Shown piece by piece: positions 1 to 8,350 of a stretch of DNA of 64,000 bases; position 1 is the first letter of the stretch; every line of letters starts with the position of its first letter. The notes under the pieces were generated by a model. That model searched no databases. It was not told the DNA's origin and saw only the letters and a program-made list of their open reading frames with translations. Source of the DNA: Coprococcus_C sp934318045 (GTDB taxonomy: Bacteria; Bacillota; Clostridia; Lachnospirales; Lachnospiraceae). The stretch is from positions 248,001 to 312,000 of the forward strand of contig CAKREY010000002.1 in the NCBI GenBank assembly GCA_934318045.1, written 5' to 3'. Position numbers and translations under genes: made by a program.

Positions 1-421
1 CCTTGTTTGCCTTCTTCAATGCATCATTTGCATCCCGGCGGATATTCCGGACAGCAACTTTCGCATTCTCTCCCTTTTTCTTGACATCTTTTGCGAGTTC
101 TTTTCTGCGGTCTTCTGTAAGCTCCGGGAAATTGATGATGATATTTCGGCCATCGTTGTTTGGATTGATTCCAAGATCGGAACAAACAATCGCTTTCTCA
201 ATCTCCTTGATAAGGCTTGTCTCCCATGGGGAAATCATAATCGTTCTTGCTTCCGGAACTGTAATATTGGCAACCTGCTGCAACGGTGTCGGTGCGCCAT
301 AATAAAGCACGGTTATCCGGTCTAAGATATGTGGATTTGCCCGGCCGGCACGGATCGTTGTATACTCCTTCTGCAGGCTCTCAATCGTCTTTTTCATTTT
401 CTCTTCATACTGTGCTAACAT
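1..421 (-). CDS. frr: Ribosome recycling factor, C-terminus outside window
   Basis: This gene encodes the factor that, with EF-G, splits post-termination ribosomes in the cytoplasm. It reads from ATG at 421-419 down to the window edge, giving 140 codons of a family that is usually about 185 residues, so the last quarter lies outside. Recognisable segments are the N-terminal helix (MLAQYEEKMKKTIESL), TIRAGRANP, the hinge-side YYGAPTPLQQVAN, and INPNNDGRNI. A GGAGG site lies just before the ATG. It follows pyrH on the same strand with a gap of about 65 bases, the usual pyrH-frr order. The family assignment is firm; the truncation is only the window boundary. Confidence 0.97.
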   Translation of the reverse strand, partial: MLAQYEEKMKKTIESLQKEYTTIRAGRANPHILDRITVLYYGAPTPLQQVANITVPEARTIMISPWETSLIKEIEKAIVCSDLGINPNNDGRNIIINFPELTEDRRKELAKDVKKKGENAKVAVRNIRRDANDALKKANK

Positions 422-487
422 CTTTTTTCCTCCAAATATATATTTTATCTGTCTTTCAATCTATCCTGCCTGTCCTGTGAAATGTGT

Positions 488-1192
488 TTAATCCACGGTG
501 ACAGTGGTTCCTGTAAATCCACCTGTGACTGCCTTCTCGATGCTTCCCTCGTCATTTAGTCCAAAAAGCATCATTGGCATCTTGTTCTCCATCGCAAGCA
601 CTGCCGCTGCCAAGTCAATCACGCCAAGTTTTTTGTCCACGATCTCCGAAATCGGCATCGTATCATATTTCTTTGCATCCGGATTCGTCTTTGGATCACT
701 GTCATACACACCATCAATCGCTTTGGCTGACAAGACCACATCGGCTTCCACTTCGATTGCCATAAGAACGGTTGCTGTATCGGTAGAAAAATACGGATGT
801 CCGGTTCCTCCGGCGAAAAATACAACCTCTCCCGCCTCGAGATACGCAATCGCTTTGTCTTTGTTGAAAAGCTCCGTCATGCTGCCACATGCAAAAGGCG
901 TCATGATATGGGTGGTAAGTCCCTCGGCACGCATCGCATCTGCTGCATAGATACAGTTCATCACTGTCGCAAGCATACCAATCTGGTCTGCTTTCACACG
1001 GTCCATATTGTCCGACGTTCTGCCTCTCCAGAAATTTCCTCCGCCGATTACAATACTTACCTGGATATTTTTCTCGCAGATTGCTTTTACCTGCTTTGCA
1101 ACATCCCGGACAACCGTCTCATCAAATCCGGTATGTTTTTCTCCTGCAAGTGCCTCTCCGGAAAGTTTCAATAAAATTCGGTTCATCTTCAT
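488..1192 (-). CDS. pyrH: UMP kinase
   Basis: This hexameric cytoplasmic enzyme of the amino-acid-kinase fold phosphorylates UMP to UDP in pyrimidine synthesis. Visible motifs are the phosphate-binding LLKLSGEAL, IVIGGGNFWRG, MLATVMN, and GGTGHPYFSTDTAT near the substrate site. An upstream ATG exists at 1201, but the AAAGGAG site (1203-1209) would then be one base away. The ATG at 1192 has a 10-base spacing and gives 234 residues, close to the family length; 1186 is a further alternative. It sits 13-22 bases after the bactofilin gene and before frr, so the three are probably co-transcribed. The usual rpsB-tsf partners are not upstream here. Confidence 0.96.
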   Translation of the reverse strand: MKMNRILLKLSGEALAGEKHTGFDETVVRDVAKQVKAICEKNIQVSIVIGGGNFWRGRTSDNMDRVKADQIGMLATVMNCIYAADAMRAEGLTTHIMTPFACGSMTELFNKDKAIAYLEAGEVVFFAGGTGHPYFSTDTATVLMAIEVEADVVLSAKAIDGVYDSDPKTNPDAKKYDTMPISEIVDKKLGVIDLAAAVLAMENKMPMMLFGLNDEGSIEKAVTGGFTGTTVTVD

Positions 1193-1214
1193 CGTTTTCA
1201 TGCTCCTTTATCCT

Positions 1215-2375
1215 TTATTCAAAAAAGCTCTTTACATCAATCTCAGAGTAGCACTGGGAACACATGCCCTCGATTACTGCTCCGTTGTTGATCTGAACGG
1301 ATTTTGATTTTATATTTCCCATAATCACTGCAGTCGAATCAACAATTACCGGTCCCTGCACATCGATATCACCTTTGATTGCTCCTGCAATCACCGCAGA
1401 TCCTGCAAATACGTTGCCGACAACCACGGTTCCAACACCGATTTTTGCGGCTTCGTTCACATGTACATCTCCCTCGATTCTGGCTGCATTTGCGTATAAC
1501 TCACCAACTGTCACGTTTCCCTGCACAGTGCCGCCGATAATCAGCTTTCCGTCGCAGCTGACAGCACCATTGACTGTTCCGATCAGGTCGATACATCCAT
1601 CGGTCTGCACATCCCCGTTGATTGTGGTCGTCTTGGTAATATAAGTTGTGTCTGCTTCCATCAAAGCATCTACATCATTTTTTTCTTCTGATTTTGTGAT
1701 TGATTGATCCAAAGCAGATTCCTCCTGTTTCATTGTCATCTCCAAAGATTCTTCCTCTGCCTGCTTTGCAAGCGTATCTTCGACTGCTTTTCCAAGATCT
1801 ACAGACATAAAATTCTGCATTTCTTCTTTTTGTTCTGTATCCGGTTCTATCGCAAGCGCTTCTTCTGTATGTTCGAGCATATCCGGCTCATCAAGCCCAT
1901 CCAACGCTTTCAATTCGTCCGGTTCTTTGTTCTCTGCAGTCATTTCTTCAATCTCTTCGGGAGCCGGTTCTGTCTCGGCATGCAGGTATTCCAACTCCGG
2001 TTTCTGCTCCAGCTCATCCTCCGAAAATGGCTCTGGCGCTAATTCCAGCTCATCCTGTATCACTTCGGCATCCGGGATTACATCAAATGCTGCATCTTCC
2101 GTTTTATCTTTTTTTTCATCTTCCTCTGGGATGGAGCTGTTTTTTTCATTTTCAAGTTCTTGTTCCGGTATCGGTACCTGCACTTCCGGCTTATCAATCT
2201 GAATCTCGCTCAAATCATCAATCATATCTTCCGGAGCCACATCCATCTGATCTTTTTCATCAAATGTGTTCACCATGTCTTCGTCATCGTACTCGGCTCC
2301 AACTTCATCTTTATCCGGCATAAGCTCATTGACTGCCTGCGCAAAATCGCGTTTAAAATCTTTAAAAAAACCCAT
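1215..2375 (-). CDS. Bactofilin-domain protein with long acidic N-terminus
   Basis: This 386-residue protein has three parts. Residues 1-25 form a short basic/amphipathic segment (MGFFKDFKRDF). Residues about 30-240 are strongly acidic low-complexity sequence rich in Glu and Asp. The C-terminal 130 residues or so form a bactofilin right-handed beta-helix, recognisable by repeated GDV/GNV/GTV-type turns such as INGDVQTDG, VQGNVTVGE, IEGDVHV and IKGDIDV. Bactofilins polymerise into membrane-associated cytoskeletal filaments that act in cell shape or wall-enzyme placement; the role here is inferred from the domain only. A clear AAGGAGG site precedes the ATG. It lies directly upstream of pyrH, where tsf is found in many bacteria. 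The acidic extension is unusual for the family. Confidence 0.85.
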   Translation of the reverse strand: MGFFKDFKRDFAQAVNELMPDKDEVGAEYDDEDMVNTFDEKDQMDVAPEDMIDDLSEIQIDKPEVQVPIPEQELENEKNSSIPEEDEKKDKTEDAAFDVIPDAEVIQDELELAPEPFSEDELEQKPELEYLHAETEPAPEEIEEMTAENKEPDELKALDGLDEPDMLEHTEEALAIEPDTEQKEEMQNFMSVDLGKAVEDTLAKQAEEESLEMTMKQEESALDQSITKSEEKNDVDALMEADTTYITKTTTINGDVQTDGCIDLIGTVNGAVSCDGKLIIGGTVQGNVTVGELYANAARIEGDVHVNEAAKIGVGTVVVGNVFAGSAVIAGAIKGDIDVQGPVIVDSTAVIMGNIKSKSVQINNGAVIEGMCSQCYSEIDVKSFFE

Positions 2376-2432
2376 CTAGGTTCCTCCTTACTTCATCCAT
2401 TTATTATACACCATGCCTGTTTTTAAATCAAT

Positions 2433-4790
2433 TTATACCTCGTTGTTTTCCGCAATTCTTCCATTTGCACAATCAAGCCGCATTATCTTCATACGATGGA
2501 TCCGCTGATAGATTTTTTCTCCACAGCCGATTGCTGCCGGGATGCCAAACTCTGCACACCGGATTGCCATATGAGACGCAGCTCCGCCATATTTCGTCAC
2601 AAATCCTGCAATATTTTTTGCAAAAATCCAGTCATATCCAGGGTCCGCTTTTGTGAGCACAACAATCTTTCCGGTAATATCTGTCTCGTGATCCTCATCC
2701 AGATTCACGATAGGTGCCTCTATGATCTTGTTCGTGATAAAGTTCGGTCGTGCCTCATCGATATCGATCACATCGATATCTCCGACGTCAAAGATCACTT
2801 CCGGCAATACGAGATAAGAATTCACATGGTAAAACCTGCGTCGTATCTCAATTGTCTGGATATAAGAATCCCGGCTGTGATAGCTAAGTAAATCCTGAAT
2901 TTCCAGATAAGACATATCTTCCCGGGCGATTGCCATCACTTCTCCAAGCTTTACGATCACGTCAAGCATAAGCGACAGAGACTTCGTAAACTCGAACTTA
3001 AAGTATTCTCTGTTTTGTGTTGCCCGTTTGATGAAGTCTATAAACTGCGCAGGTGTTACCGGTATGCCGGCTTCATCAAGCGCGAGCTGCAATTTTTTTT
3101 CATCCAGATTCTTTGCTTCCCGCTTCTCCTTATTATTTCCTGTCAGATTTGCCTGTGCAACATCAAAATAGATGTTTCTATAACTGTCAGAACGGATATC
3201 ATACGTGCCAAGCCGCAGATGTCCATACAGATGGTTGAAATCATCCCGGCTCATCTTTCCGTGGCTGTATAAATCAAAATCCCGTTCAAATTCTGATGCA
3301 ACAGTCGGAATCGACAACATGAAATCATCCATCTCCTGTTTTGTAAAATATCCTTTTTCAACAAGCGTCCGGCAGAAGCTGCGTGCCATAAATGCACATC
3401 TTGCCTGTCTGGTAAACTGTGGTGTACCATGGTCCTTGATGGAAGAAAGCAATTCATCGATATAACTGTACAATTTCATGACATTCGTCTCTGCAAGCGG
3501 CTGATGCGTACGCAGTTCATGGCGCAGTTTTGTCAGCTGTCCTAAAGAAAACAAATCTTCCTTGCAGATTGCATCATAATGTGTAAGTGTATTTTTTGCA
3601 ATATCAAACAATGCATTCCGGAGCAAAGAAATCTCTGCATCATCAAATCCATATTCTTTTAATTCTTTCAATCTGTCATCTGTCGTAAAATCATATGTAT
3701 TGAAGATGATTTCAAATTCGATCTTGTCATGTGCTGTTTTATCTTTTCTTAACTTTTGTTCATAGTATTGATTGAGCCTGTAGCACAAGTCTTCCGGAAG
3801 ACCTGCCGGCGTCAGCCCGTCAAACGTATAATTCACCGAGATATACGGTTTATTTCCCACTTTCTGCATCAATTCTCCACGGACCGGCTGATATCCAAGC
3901 GGCTGCAATCCGGCCGACCAGATATGTGCCGTAATCAGTTCCCGATACAAAGAATAATCCAATGGTCTTGGATTACTGCCTATGATTTCTGCAGGATTCC
4001 AAAAAGCCATATCCGAGAGAATATGAAAAGTATCAAGATACATGCATTTCACAAGTGCTTTTGTATCTTTGAACTCCCGGTCAGTCATCGGTGCTATGAT
4101 ATTCAGTGCCGCAGCCAGCGGACGCACCTGGAAGATCACAACCCTATCATCCTCCAGGATTGCAAATTCAATATCCAGGGCGGAAATATATTCGTAAATC
4201 TTCTCGATTTCTTTGACTGCTTTCAGTAGGTTCACAAAATCGCACTCCAGAAACTCGCGGGAGACGTTTTTGGCAATCCATTTTGTCCTTCCACCGCTTC
4301 CACTTGTCACAGAATCTGTGCTGCCATTCTCATCGTATGTCACCATATAATATGGTCGGTTAAAGATGATATCCCGCGTAAATACAACGCCCGACATCCG
4401 GACATGTTCTGTCTGCCTCTGGATAAGCACCTGTTCTTTTTTCTCAATCAACTGTTTCTTTTCCGCTTCTGTCAGACTGCCTTCCACATAGGATGTATAA
4501 ACCTGACTGATTGCTTCTTCGATTGCAATTGCTTTTGCAGAATCCACATCCAATACACTCTCAAAATGTCCTGCATTGCTTGTCTTCAGATTGTCTTCCT
4601 GTATCGACGAACTCCGCACGACAATCTTTGCTCCCGCAAATTGTGTTTCAATTGCTGCAACGACCACTGCCGGATCCTCAAAGAATTCATCTGCGTATAC
4701 GATATAGAAATCTTCAATATAGGAATGTTTTACAATTTTCTTTAGATCCGCCAGGGTATTCGCCTTGGTTGAAATCAGATATTCTTTCAT
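2433..4790 (-). CDS. PEP-synthase-like phosphotransferase, acceptor unknown
   Basis: The N-terminal 230 residues match the ATP-binding domain of PEP synthase/PPDK: VRSSSIQEDNL, NAGHFESVLDV, SGVVFTRD and the closing IFQVRPL. The last 90 residues are the mobile phosphohistidine domain, with GGAASHMAIRCAEF carrying the catalytic His. The C-terminal PEP/pyruvate TIM barrel of true PEP synthases is absent. The order ATP-grasp, about 450-residue middle region, His domain is that of rifampin phosphotransferase and related dikinases, which move the beta-phosphate of ATP to a small-molecule acceptor. The start of the ATP-grasp domain is shortened, lacking the usual GGKGANL segment. I do not recognise the middle region, so the acceptor is unknown. 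The start codon lies 3 bases after the stop of a HAD phosphatase gene, implying co-translation. Confidence 0.75.
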   Translation of the reverse strand: MKEYLISTKANTLADLKKIVKHSYIEDFYIVYADEFFEDPAVVVAAIETQFAGAKIVVRSSSIQEDNLKTSNAGHFESVLDVDSAKAIAIEEAISQVYTSYVEGSLTEAEKKQLIEKKEQVLIQRQTEHVRMSGVVFTRDIIFNRPYYMVTYDENGSTDSVTSGSGGRTKWIAKNVSREFLECDFVNLLKAVKEIEKIYEYISALDIEFAILEDDRVVIFQVRPLAAALNIIAPMTDREFKDTKALVKCMYLDTFHILSDMAFWNPAEIIGSNPRPLDYSLYRELITAHIWSAGLQPLGYQPVRGELMQKVGNKPYISVNYTFDGLTPAGLPEDLCYRLNQYYEQKLRKDKTAHDKIEFEIIFNTYDFTTDDRLKELKEYGFDDAEISLLRNALFDIAKNTLTHYDAICKEDLFSLGQLTKLRHELRTHQPLAETNVMKLYSYIDELLSSIKDHGTPQFTRQARCAFMARSFCRTLVEKGYFTKQEMDDFMLSIPTVASEFERDFDLYSHGKMSRDDFNHLYGHLRLGTYDIRSDSYRNIYFDVAQANLTGNNKEKREAKNLDEKKLQLALDEAGIPVTPAQFIDFIKRATQNREYFKFEFTKSLSLMLDVIVKLGEVMAIAREDMSYLEIQDLLSYHSRDSYIQTIEIRRRFYHVNSYLVLPEVIFDVGDIDVIDIDEARPNFITNKIIEAPIVNLDEDHETDITGKIVVLTKADPGYDWIFAKNIAGFVTKYGGAASHMAIRCAEFGIPAAIGCGEKIYQRIHRMKIMRLDCANGRIAENNEV

Positions 4791-4793
4791 GTT

Positions 4794-5615
4794 CTACCCT
4801 TCATCCTGTAAAATAAATTTCCTGATCACTTCTACAACTCCGTCTTCATCACACGATGCAGTCACATAATCCGCTGCATCCTTGACAACCTGTTGGGCGT
4901 TTCCCATCGCGACGCCAATTCCGGCATATGCTACCATCGTCTTGTCATTGAATCCGTCTCCACAACAGATACAGTTTTCCCGCTTCATGCCGATATGCTC
5001 GAGCAGCCGCGCGATAGACTCTGCCTTGTCGACACCCTGCACTGTAATCTCGATAAAATATGGCTCCGAACGGAATACATTTAACTCCGGAGATACAAGT
5101 GCCGCAAGTTCTTTTTCGTATTGTTCTGACACTTCCGGATCTACGGTCATCAGACATTTTGTCATATCAAAATCCACGCACTTTAAGAAGTCATCTACTT
5201 TGCACAATTCCATATGGTTGAGTCTCGCCTCGTATGCCATATAATCATCGGTATCTGTTCCGGTAATCACCTGATTTTTTTTGTATGTCACCAGACCTAT
5301 CTTCTTTTCTCTCGCAAAATCATATAATACTTTTGCATACCGGTTTGGGATATTCTTTTGGTAAATCACAGTTTCTGTCGCACAGTCTATGACTTTGCCC
5401 CCGTTAAAACTTAATGCATATCCGCCATACCTGGCAAGTTCAAGTGGCTCCGTATATTGCCTTAATCCCGGAAATGGACGTCCGGATGCAAGCGCAACCT
5501 TATGGCCCATCTCCTGTATCTGCTTGATATATTTTAATGTCTCCGGTGTAATCTCTTTTTTTGAATTCACAAGTGTTCCATCTATATCCAGTACTAAAAT
5601 CTTTTTGTCACTCAT
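4794..5615 (-). CDS. Cof-type HAD-IIB family phosphatase
   Basis: This 273-residue protein is a HAD hydrolase of the Cof/IIB subgroup, which dephosphorylates sugar phosphates, flavin mononucleotide or related compounds. Motif I is LVLDIDGTLVNSKKE, motif II is VALASGRPF, and motif IV is CICCGDGFNDKTM followed by AGIGVAMGNA; the IIB-type cap lies between them. Length is normal. Its stop is 3 bases from the start of the PEP-synthase-like gene, so a kinase-like and a phosphatase-like enzyme are made together and may act on one metabolite (inference). The 143-base gap upstream separates it from a divergent RlmH-like gene and should contain both promoters. The ATG has only a distant AAAGGA. Confidence 0.88.
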   Translation of the reverse strand: MSDKKILVLDIDGTLVNSKKEITPETLKYIKQIQEMGHKVALASGRPFPGLRQYTEPLELARYGGYALSFNGGKVIDCATETVIYQKNIPNRYAKVLYDFAREKKIGLVTYKKNQVITGTDTDDYMAYEARLNHMELCKVDDFLKCVDFDMTKCLMTVDPEVSEQYEKELAALVSPELNVFRSEPYFIEITVQGVDKAESIARLLEHIGMKRENCICCGDGFNDKTMVAYAGIGVAMGNAQQVVKDAADYVTASCDEDGVVEVIRKFILQDEG

Positions 5616-5723
5616 ATTTTATTTATATCCTTTGATTTTATATTGTGCCTGCATATCGTCGAAAGCCCGTGCATCTGCACCCGGTTTACTCCAATCACAG
5701 TTATGATTATTGTAACATTTTCC

Positions 5724-5752
5724 AAGACATATGAAAAGAAGTATGTTACAAT
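5724..5752 (+). promoter_or_regulatory. Promoter of RlmH-like gene, probably leaderless
   Basis: The hexamers AAGACA (5724-5729) and TACAAT (5747-5752) are separated by 17 bases and fit a sigma-A promoter. The ATG begins at 5759, six bases after the -10 box, where transcription would start. No Shine-Dalgarno sequence precedes the ATG. The mRNA is therefore probably leaderless. Confidence 0.5.
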
Positions 5753-5758
5753 ATTTGC

Positions 5759-6175
5759 ATGGAAATTTTAATTCACATAGAAAAAAGAAAATTAGATACC
5801 GAATACCAAAGTGCCATTGCAGAGTATACCAAACGGCTCTCCGCTTTTTGTAATGTCCGCTGCATCTGCTATAAAGATTTGACAAAACTCTCGATGAAGC
5901 CATCTTCTGCCTGTTTTGTCATACAGCCAGGAAAAGAGACCGTCTCCTCAGAAACATTTGCCGAAGAAATAAACCATCTTGCGCTGTCCGGTTATTCCCG
6001 GATTGAATATGTGATCCCGGCATCCGGACACACAGATTTTCTGTCCGGTATGCAGTCACCAAAGGTTTTTTCGCTCTCCGGTTTTTCAATGTCCGAAGAT
6101 CTGACAGCGGTTGTCTTAACCGAACAGCTCTACCGTGCTTTCACAATCCTGAATCATATTACATATCACAAATAA
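5759..6175 (+). CDS. Divergent RlmH-family protein (SAM loop lost, tail kept)
   Basis: This 138-residue ORF is a short RlmH relative (23S rRNA pseudouridine-1915 N3-methyltransferase). The N-terminal AEYTKRLSAF and the C-terminal tail TEQLYRAF...ITYHK match the family consensus as I remember it. The knot-region glycine loop (FVIGGSLGLSD in RlmH) is replaced by YVIPASGHTDF, and the MTFPHQLMR segment is replaced by GFSMSEDLTAV. It should therefore not bind S-adenosylmethionine in the normal way. It is tail to tail with the rlmH gene and overlaps it by 17 bases. That neighbour has the opposite pattern: intact SAM loop, lost tail. I infer a partner subunit rather than a pseudogene, because the frame is intact and the tail is conserved. 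A degenerating duplicate is the alternative. Confidence 0.75.
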   Translation: MEILIHIEKRKLDTEYQSAIAEYTKRLSAFCNVRCICYKDLTKLSMKPSSACFVIQPGKETVSSETFAEEINHLALSGYSRIEYVIPASGHTDFLSGMQSPKVFSLSGFSMSEDLTAVVLTEQLYRAFTILNHITYHK

Positions 6176-6617
6176 CGTCTGCAAGCACTTCCATGAGCAT
6201 CACGCGCATCAGCTGATGAGGAAATGTCATCCCGGAAAAACTGATTTTACAATCCGCGCGTTTTACAACCGCATCCGAAAGTCCAAGTGATCCTCCAATT
6301 ACAAATGTCAGGTTTTCTTTTTGCGAAGTTTCTGCATGTTTGATGATTTTCCATATTCGTTCGTTATCCATTTTTGTTCCGCCGATGCAGAGCGCTGCGA
6401 CATAGTCCGTGTTTTTGATCTGGGAAAGTATTTTTTCTCCTTCTGTTTCTTTAATCTTTTCTATCACACGTTCGGATGGTTTTGCCGGGATACTCTCGTC
6501 CTTCAGGCAGATGATCCGGATTGGGATTTTCTTCTGGATTTTTTTCTGGAATTCGTCTATCTTTTTTTGATAAAATGCTTCCTTGACAGTTCCTACTACG
6601 ATTATTTTTAATTCCAC
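6159..6617 (-). CDS. rlmH: 23S rRNA pseudouridine-1915 methyltransferase, tail missing
   Basis: RlmH methylates pseudouridine 1915 in helix 69 of 23S rRNA, on assembled ribosomes. This copy has 152 residues and keeps ETEGEKILSQI, the SAM-binding FVIGGSLGLSD and MTFPHQLMR. The usual C-terminal segment (EQIYRAFRIN..PYHK) is missing; the protein ends MEVLADVICDM instead. The other two reading frames past this point do not restore the tail, so a simple frameshift is excluded. The start is GTG (6617-6615) with GGAG about 10 bases upstream. The last 17 bases overlap the 3' end of the convergent RlmH-like gene, which retains the tail. In known RlmH dimers the second subunit's tail helps form the active site, so this protein may depend on its neighbour. 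Confidence 0.9.
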   Translation of the reverse strand: MELKIIVVGTVKEAFYQKKIDEFQKKIQKKIPIRIICLKDESIPAKPSERVIEKIKETEGEKILSQIKNTDYVAALCIGGTKMDNERIWKIIKHAETSQKENLTFVIGGSLGLSDAVVKRADCKISFSGMTFPHQLMRVMLMEVLADVICDM

Positions 6618-6760
6618 GTTCTGTTTTCTCCTGCAATTTTGGTCATTTTTTACATTTCAATACGATATTTACACAAACTTTTTAGTTATGTCATAATTTG
6701 TTCATAATTATGATTTACATTATAACCATAGTTTTTTCATAAATCCTCTCTTTTTAAGAT

Positions 6761-6803
6761 ACAAAAAGAAAATGCCGGCTCGCATCCGGCATTTTCTTTT
6801 TGT
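6761..6803 (-). terminator. Terminator of the yicC-putP operon
   Basis: A perfect inverted repeat with 18-base arms (6761-6778 and 6786-6803) and a 7-base loop has a GC-rich CCGGC core and T-rich flanks on both strands. It lies 3 bases past the putP stop and also faces away from rlmH. It would stop transcription of the long minus-strand operon efficiently. Confidence 0.9.
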
Positions 6804-6805
6804 AT

Positions 6806-8350
6806 TTAGACATTTCCGTTCTTCACATCTTCAAATTCCTGCACGATCTCATCGCTTACCTTCGGTGTAATCAATGATACAACTACGATAAACAGAAGGC
6901 TTACAACAAATCCGACAAGCAAAGAATAAATTCCTGTGTATGTGGCAGGTGTCACACGCACACCATCGAGCGTACAGCATTTGATATAATCCCAGATGAT
7001 AACCGTGATTCCGCCGCTTGCCATACCGGCTGCTGCACCGGCAAGGTTGGTCCGCTTCCAATACAGAGACATCAGGATTGCCGGTCCAAATGCACTACCA
7101 AGACCTGCCCATGCATCACTGACCAGATTCATGATGGACGAGTTTGGATTCCACGCGATAAAAATCGCAATAACTGAAACAACCAATACCGATACACGTG
7201 CGATCATAAGCACCTGCTTATCTTTCAGCTTTTTAAAGAACACGCCCTTGAACAAATCGTTTGACACTGCAGATGAAGATACCAGCAGCTGGGAGTCTGC
7301 AGTTGACATGATTGCTGCCAGAATACCGCACAGAAGCAGTCCTCCAATGAACGGAAGCTTGAAGTCCGACATGAACAGCTTCTTGATCATCTCGATGTAG
7401 ACATTTTCGTATTGTGCACCTTCGTTTGAAAGTACCATTGGATACAGATATGCACGTCCAAGCACACCAATCACACAGGAAAGCACCAGTGAGATCAGCA
7501 CCCATACAATAGCAACCTTCTTCGACTTTGCAAGTTCCTTCTCATCGCGGACTGCCATGAAACGAACGAGGATGTGCGGCATACCACAGTAACCAAGTCC
7601 CCATGCAAGCTGGGATACGATACTGATGCCAGATATCGGTTTGCCATCCTGCATAAATATGTTCAGATAATCCTTTGCATCGACATCCAGACCGGAATTC
7701 ACAAGGTTCGGCACGAGATTCCCTGTACCAAGTACAACGACTACTAAAATCGGCACTGCAAGTACGCCGACCAGCATCATCATACCCTGTACAAAATCTG
7801 TTGTACAAACTGCCAGGAATCCTCCAAGGAATGTATAAATCAGGATAACTACTGCACCGACGATCAATGCCTGATGATAATCCATTTTCGTAATGGATGC
7901 AAACAGTTTACCTCCGGATGCAAATGCAGAAGCTGCATATACAACAAAAAATACGACAATTACAATCGCAGAGATTGTAATCAGTATATTATGTTTGTCG
8001 CGGAAACGGTTGTTTAAGTATTCCGGAATCGTCATCGCGTTGCCTGCCTTGATCGTATAGCGGCGCAGACGTCCTGCTACAAATACCCAGTTTAAAATCG
8101 TTCCGATCAAAAGCCCGATTGCAATCCATGCCTGATTTGCTCCGAATGCATAGATGCATCCAGGTAATCCCATCAGCATCCACCCACTCATATCGGATGC
8201 TTGTGCAGAAAGCGCGGTCACCCATCCGCCTAAATTTCTACCTCCCAGGAAGTAATCATCCGAGCTCTTGTTTTTCCTTGCTGTGACAATACCGATTCCA
8301 AGCATAAAAAGCATGTATATCACAAATGCAAGTATGATCCATGTTGACAT
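6806..8350 (-). CDS. putP: Sodium/proline-type symporter (SSS family)
   Basis: This 514-residue inner-membrane protein has about 13 hydrophobic segments and belongs to the sodium:solute symporter family. Motifs typical of PutP include SSDDYFLGGRNLGGWVTALS, QASDMSGWMLMGLPG and MSTADSQLLVSSS, the last two near the Na+ sites. Proline is the likely substrate by similarity, but the family also carries other solutes. Its ATG (8350-8348) starts at the base directly after the thiamine diphosphokinase stop, so translation is probably coupled. A strong terminator follows. A transporter is not part of the classical operon at this point and may be a recent addition. Confidence 0.88.
   Translation of the reverse strand: MSTWIILAFVIYMLFMLGIGIVTARKNKSSDDYFLGGRNLGGWVTALSAQASDMSGWMLMGLPGCIYAFGANQAWIAIGLLIGTILNWVFVAGRLRRYTIKAGNAMTIPEYLNNRFRDKHNILITISAIVIVVFFVVYAASAFASGGKLFASITKMDYHQALIVGAVVILIYTFLGGFLAVCTTDFVQGMMMLVGVLAVPILVVVVLGTGNLVPNLVNSGLDVDAKDYLNIFMQDGKPISGISIVSQLAWGLGYCGMPHILVRFMAVRDEKELAKSKKVAIVWVLISLVLSCVIGVLGRAYLYPMVLSNEGAQYENVYIEMIKKLFMSDFKLPFIGGLLLCGILAAIMSTADSQLLVSSSAVSNDLFKGVFFKKLKDKQVLMIARVSVLVVSVIAIFIAWNPNSSIMNLVSDAWAGLGSAFGPAILMSLYWKRTNLAGAAAGMASGGITVIIWDYIKCCTLDGVRVTPATYTGIYSLLVGFVVSLLFIVVVSLITPKVSDEIVQEFEDVKNGNV

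Noticed and set aside
5619..5903. 94-codon minus-strand frame over the RlmH-like start
   Set aside because: It overlaps the conserved plus-strand gene, has no family resemblance, and is rich in Cys and Tyr as shadows often are.
6121..6160. A frameshift that would restore the RlmH tail
   Set aside because: The other two frames past the end of the minus-strand rlmH do not give the EQIYRAF...YHK tail; the tail sequence exists only on the opposite strand.
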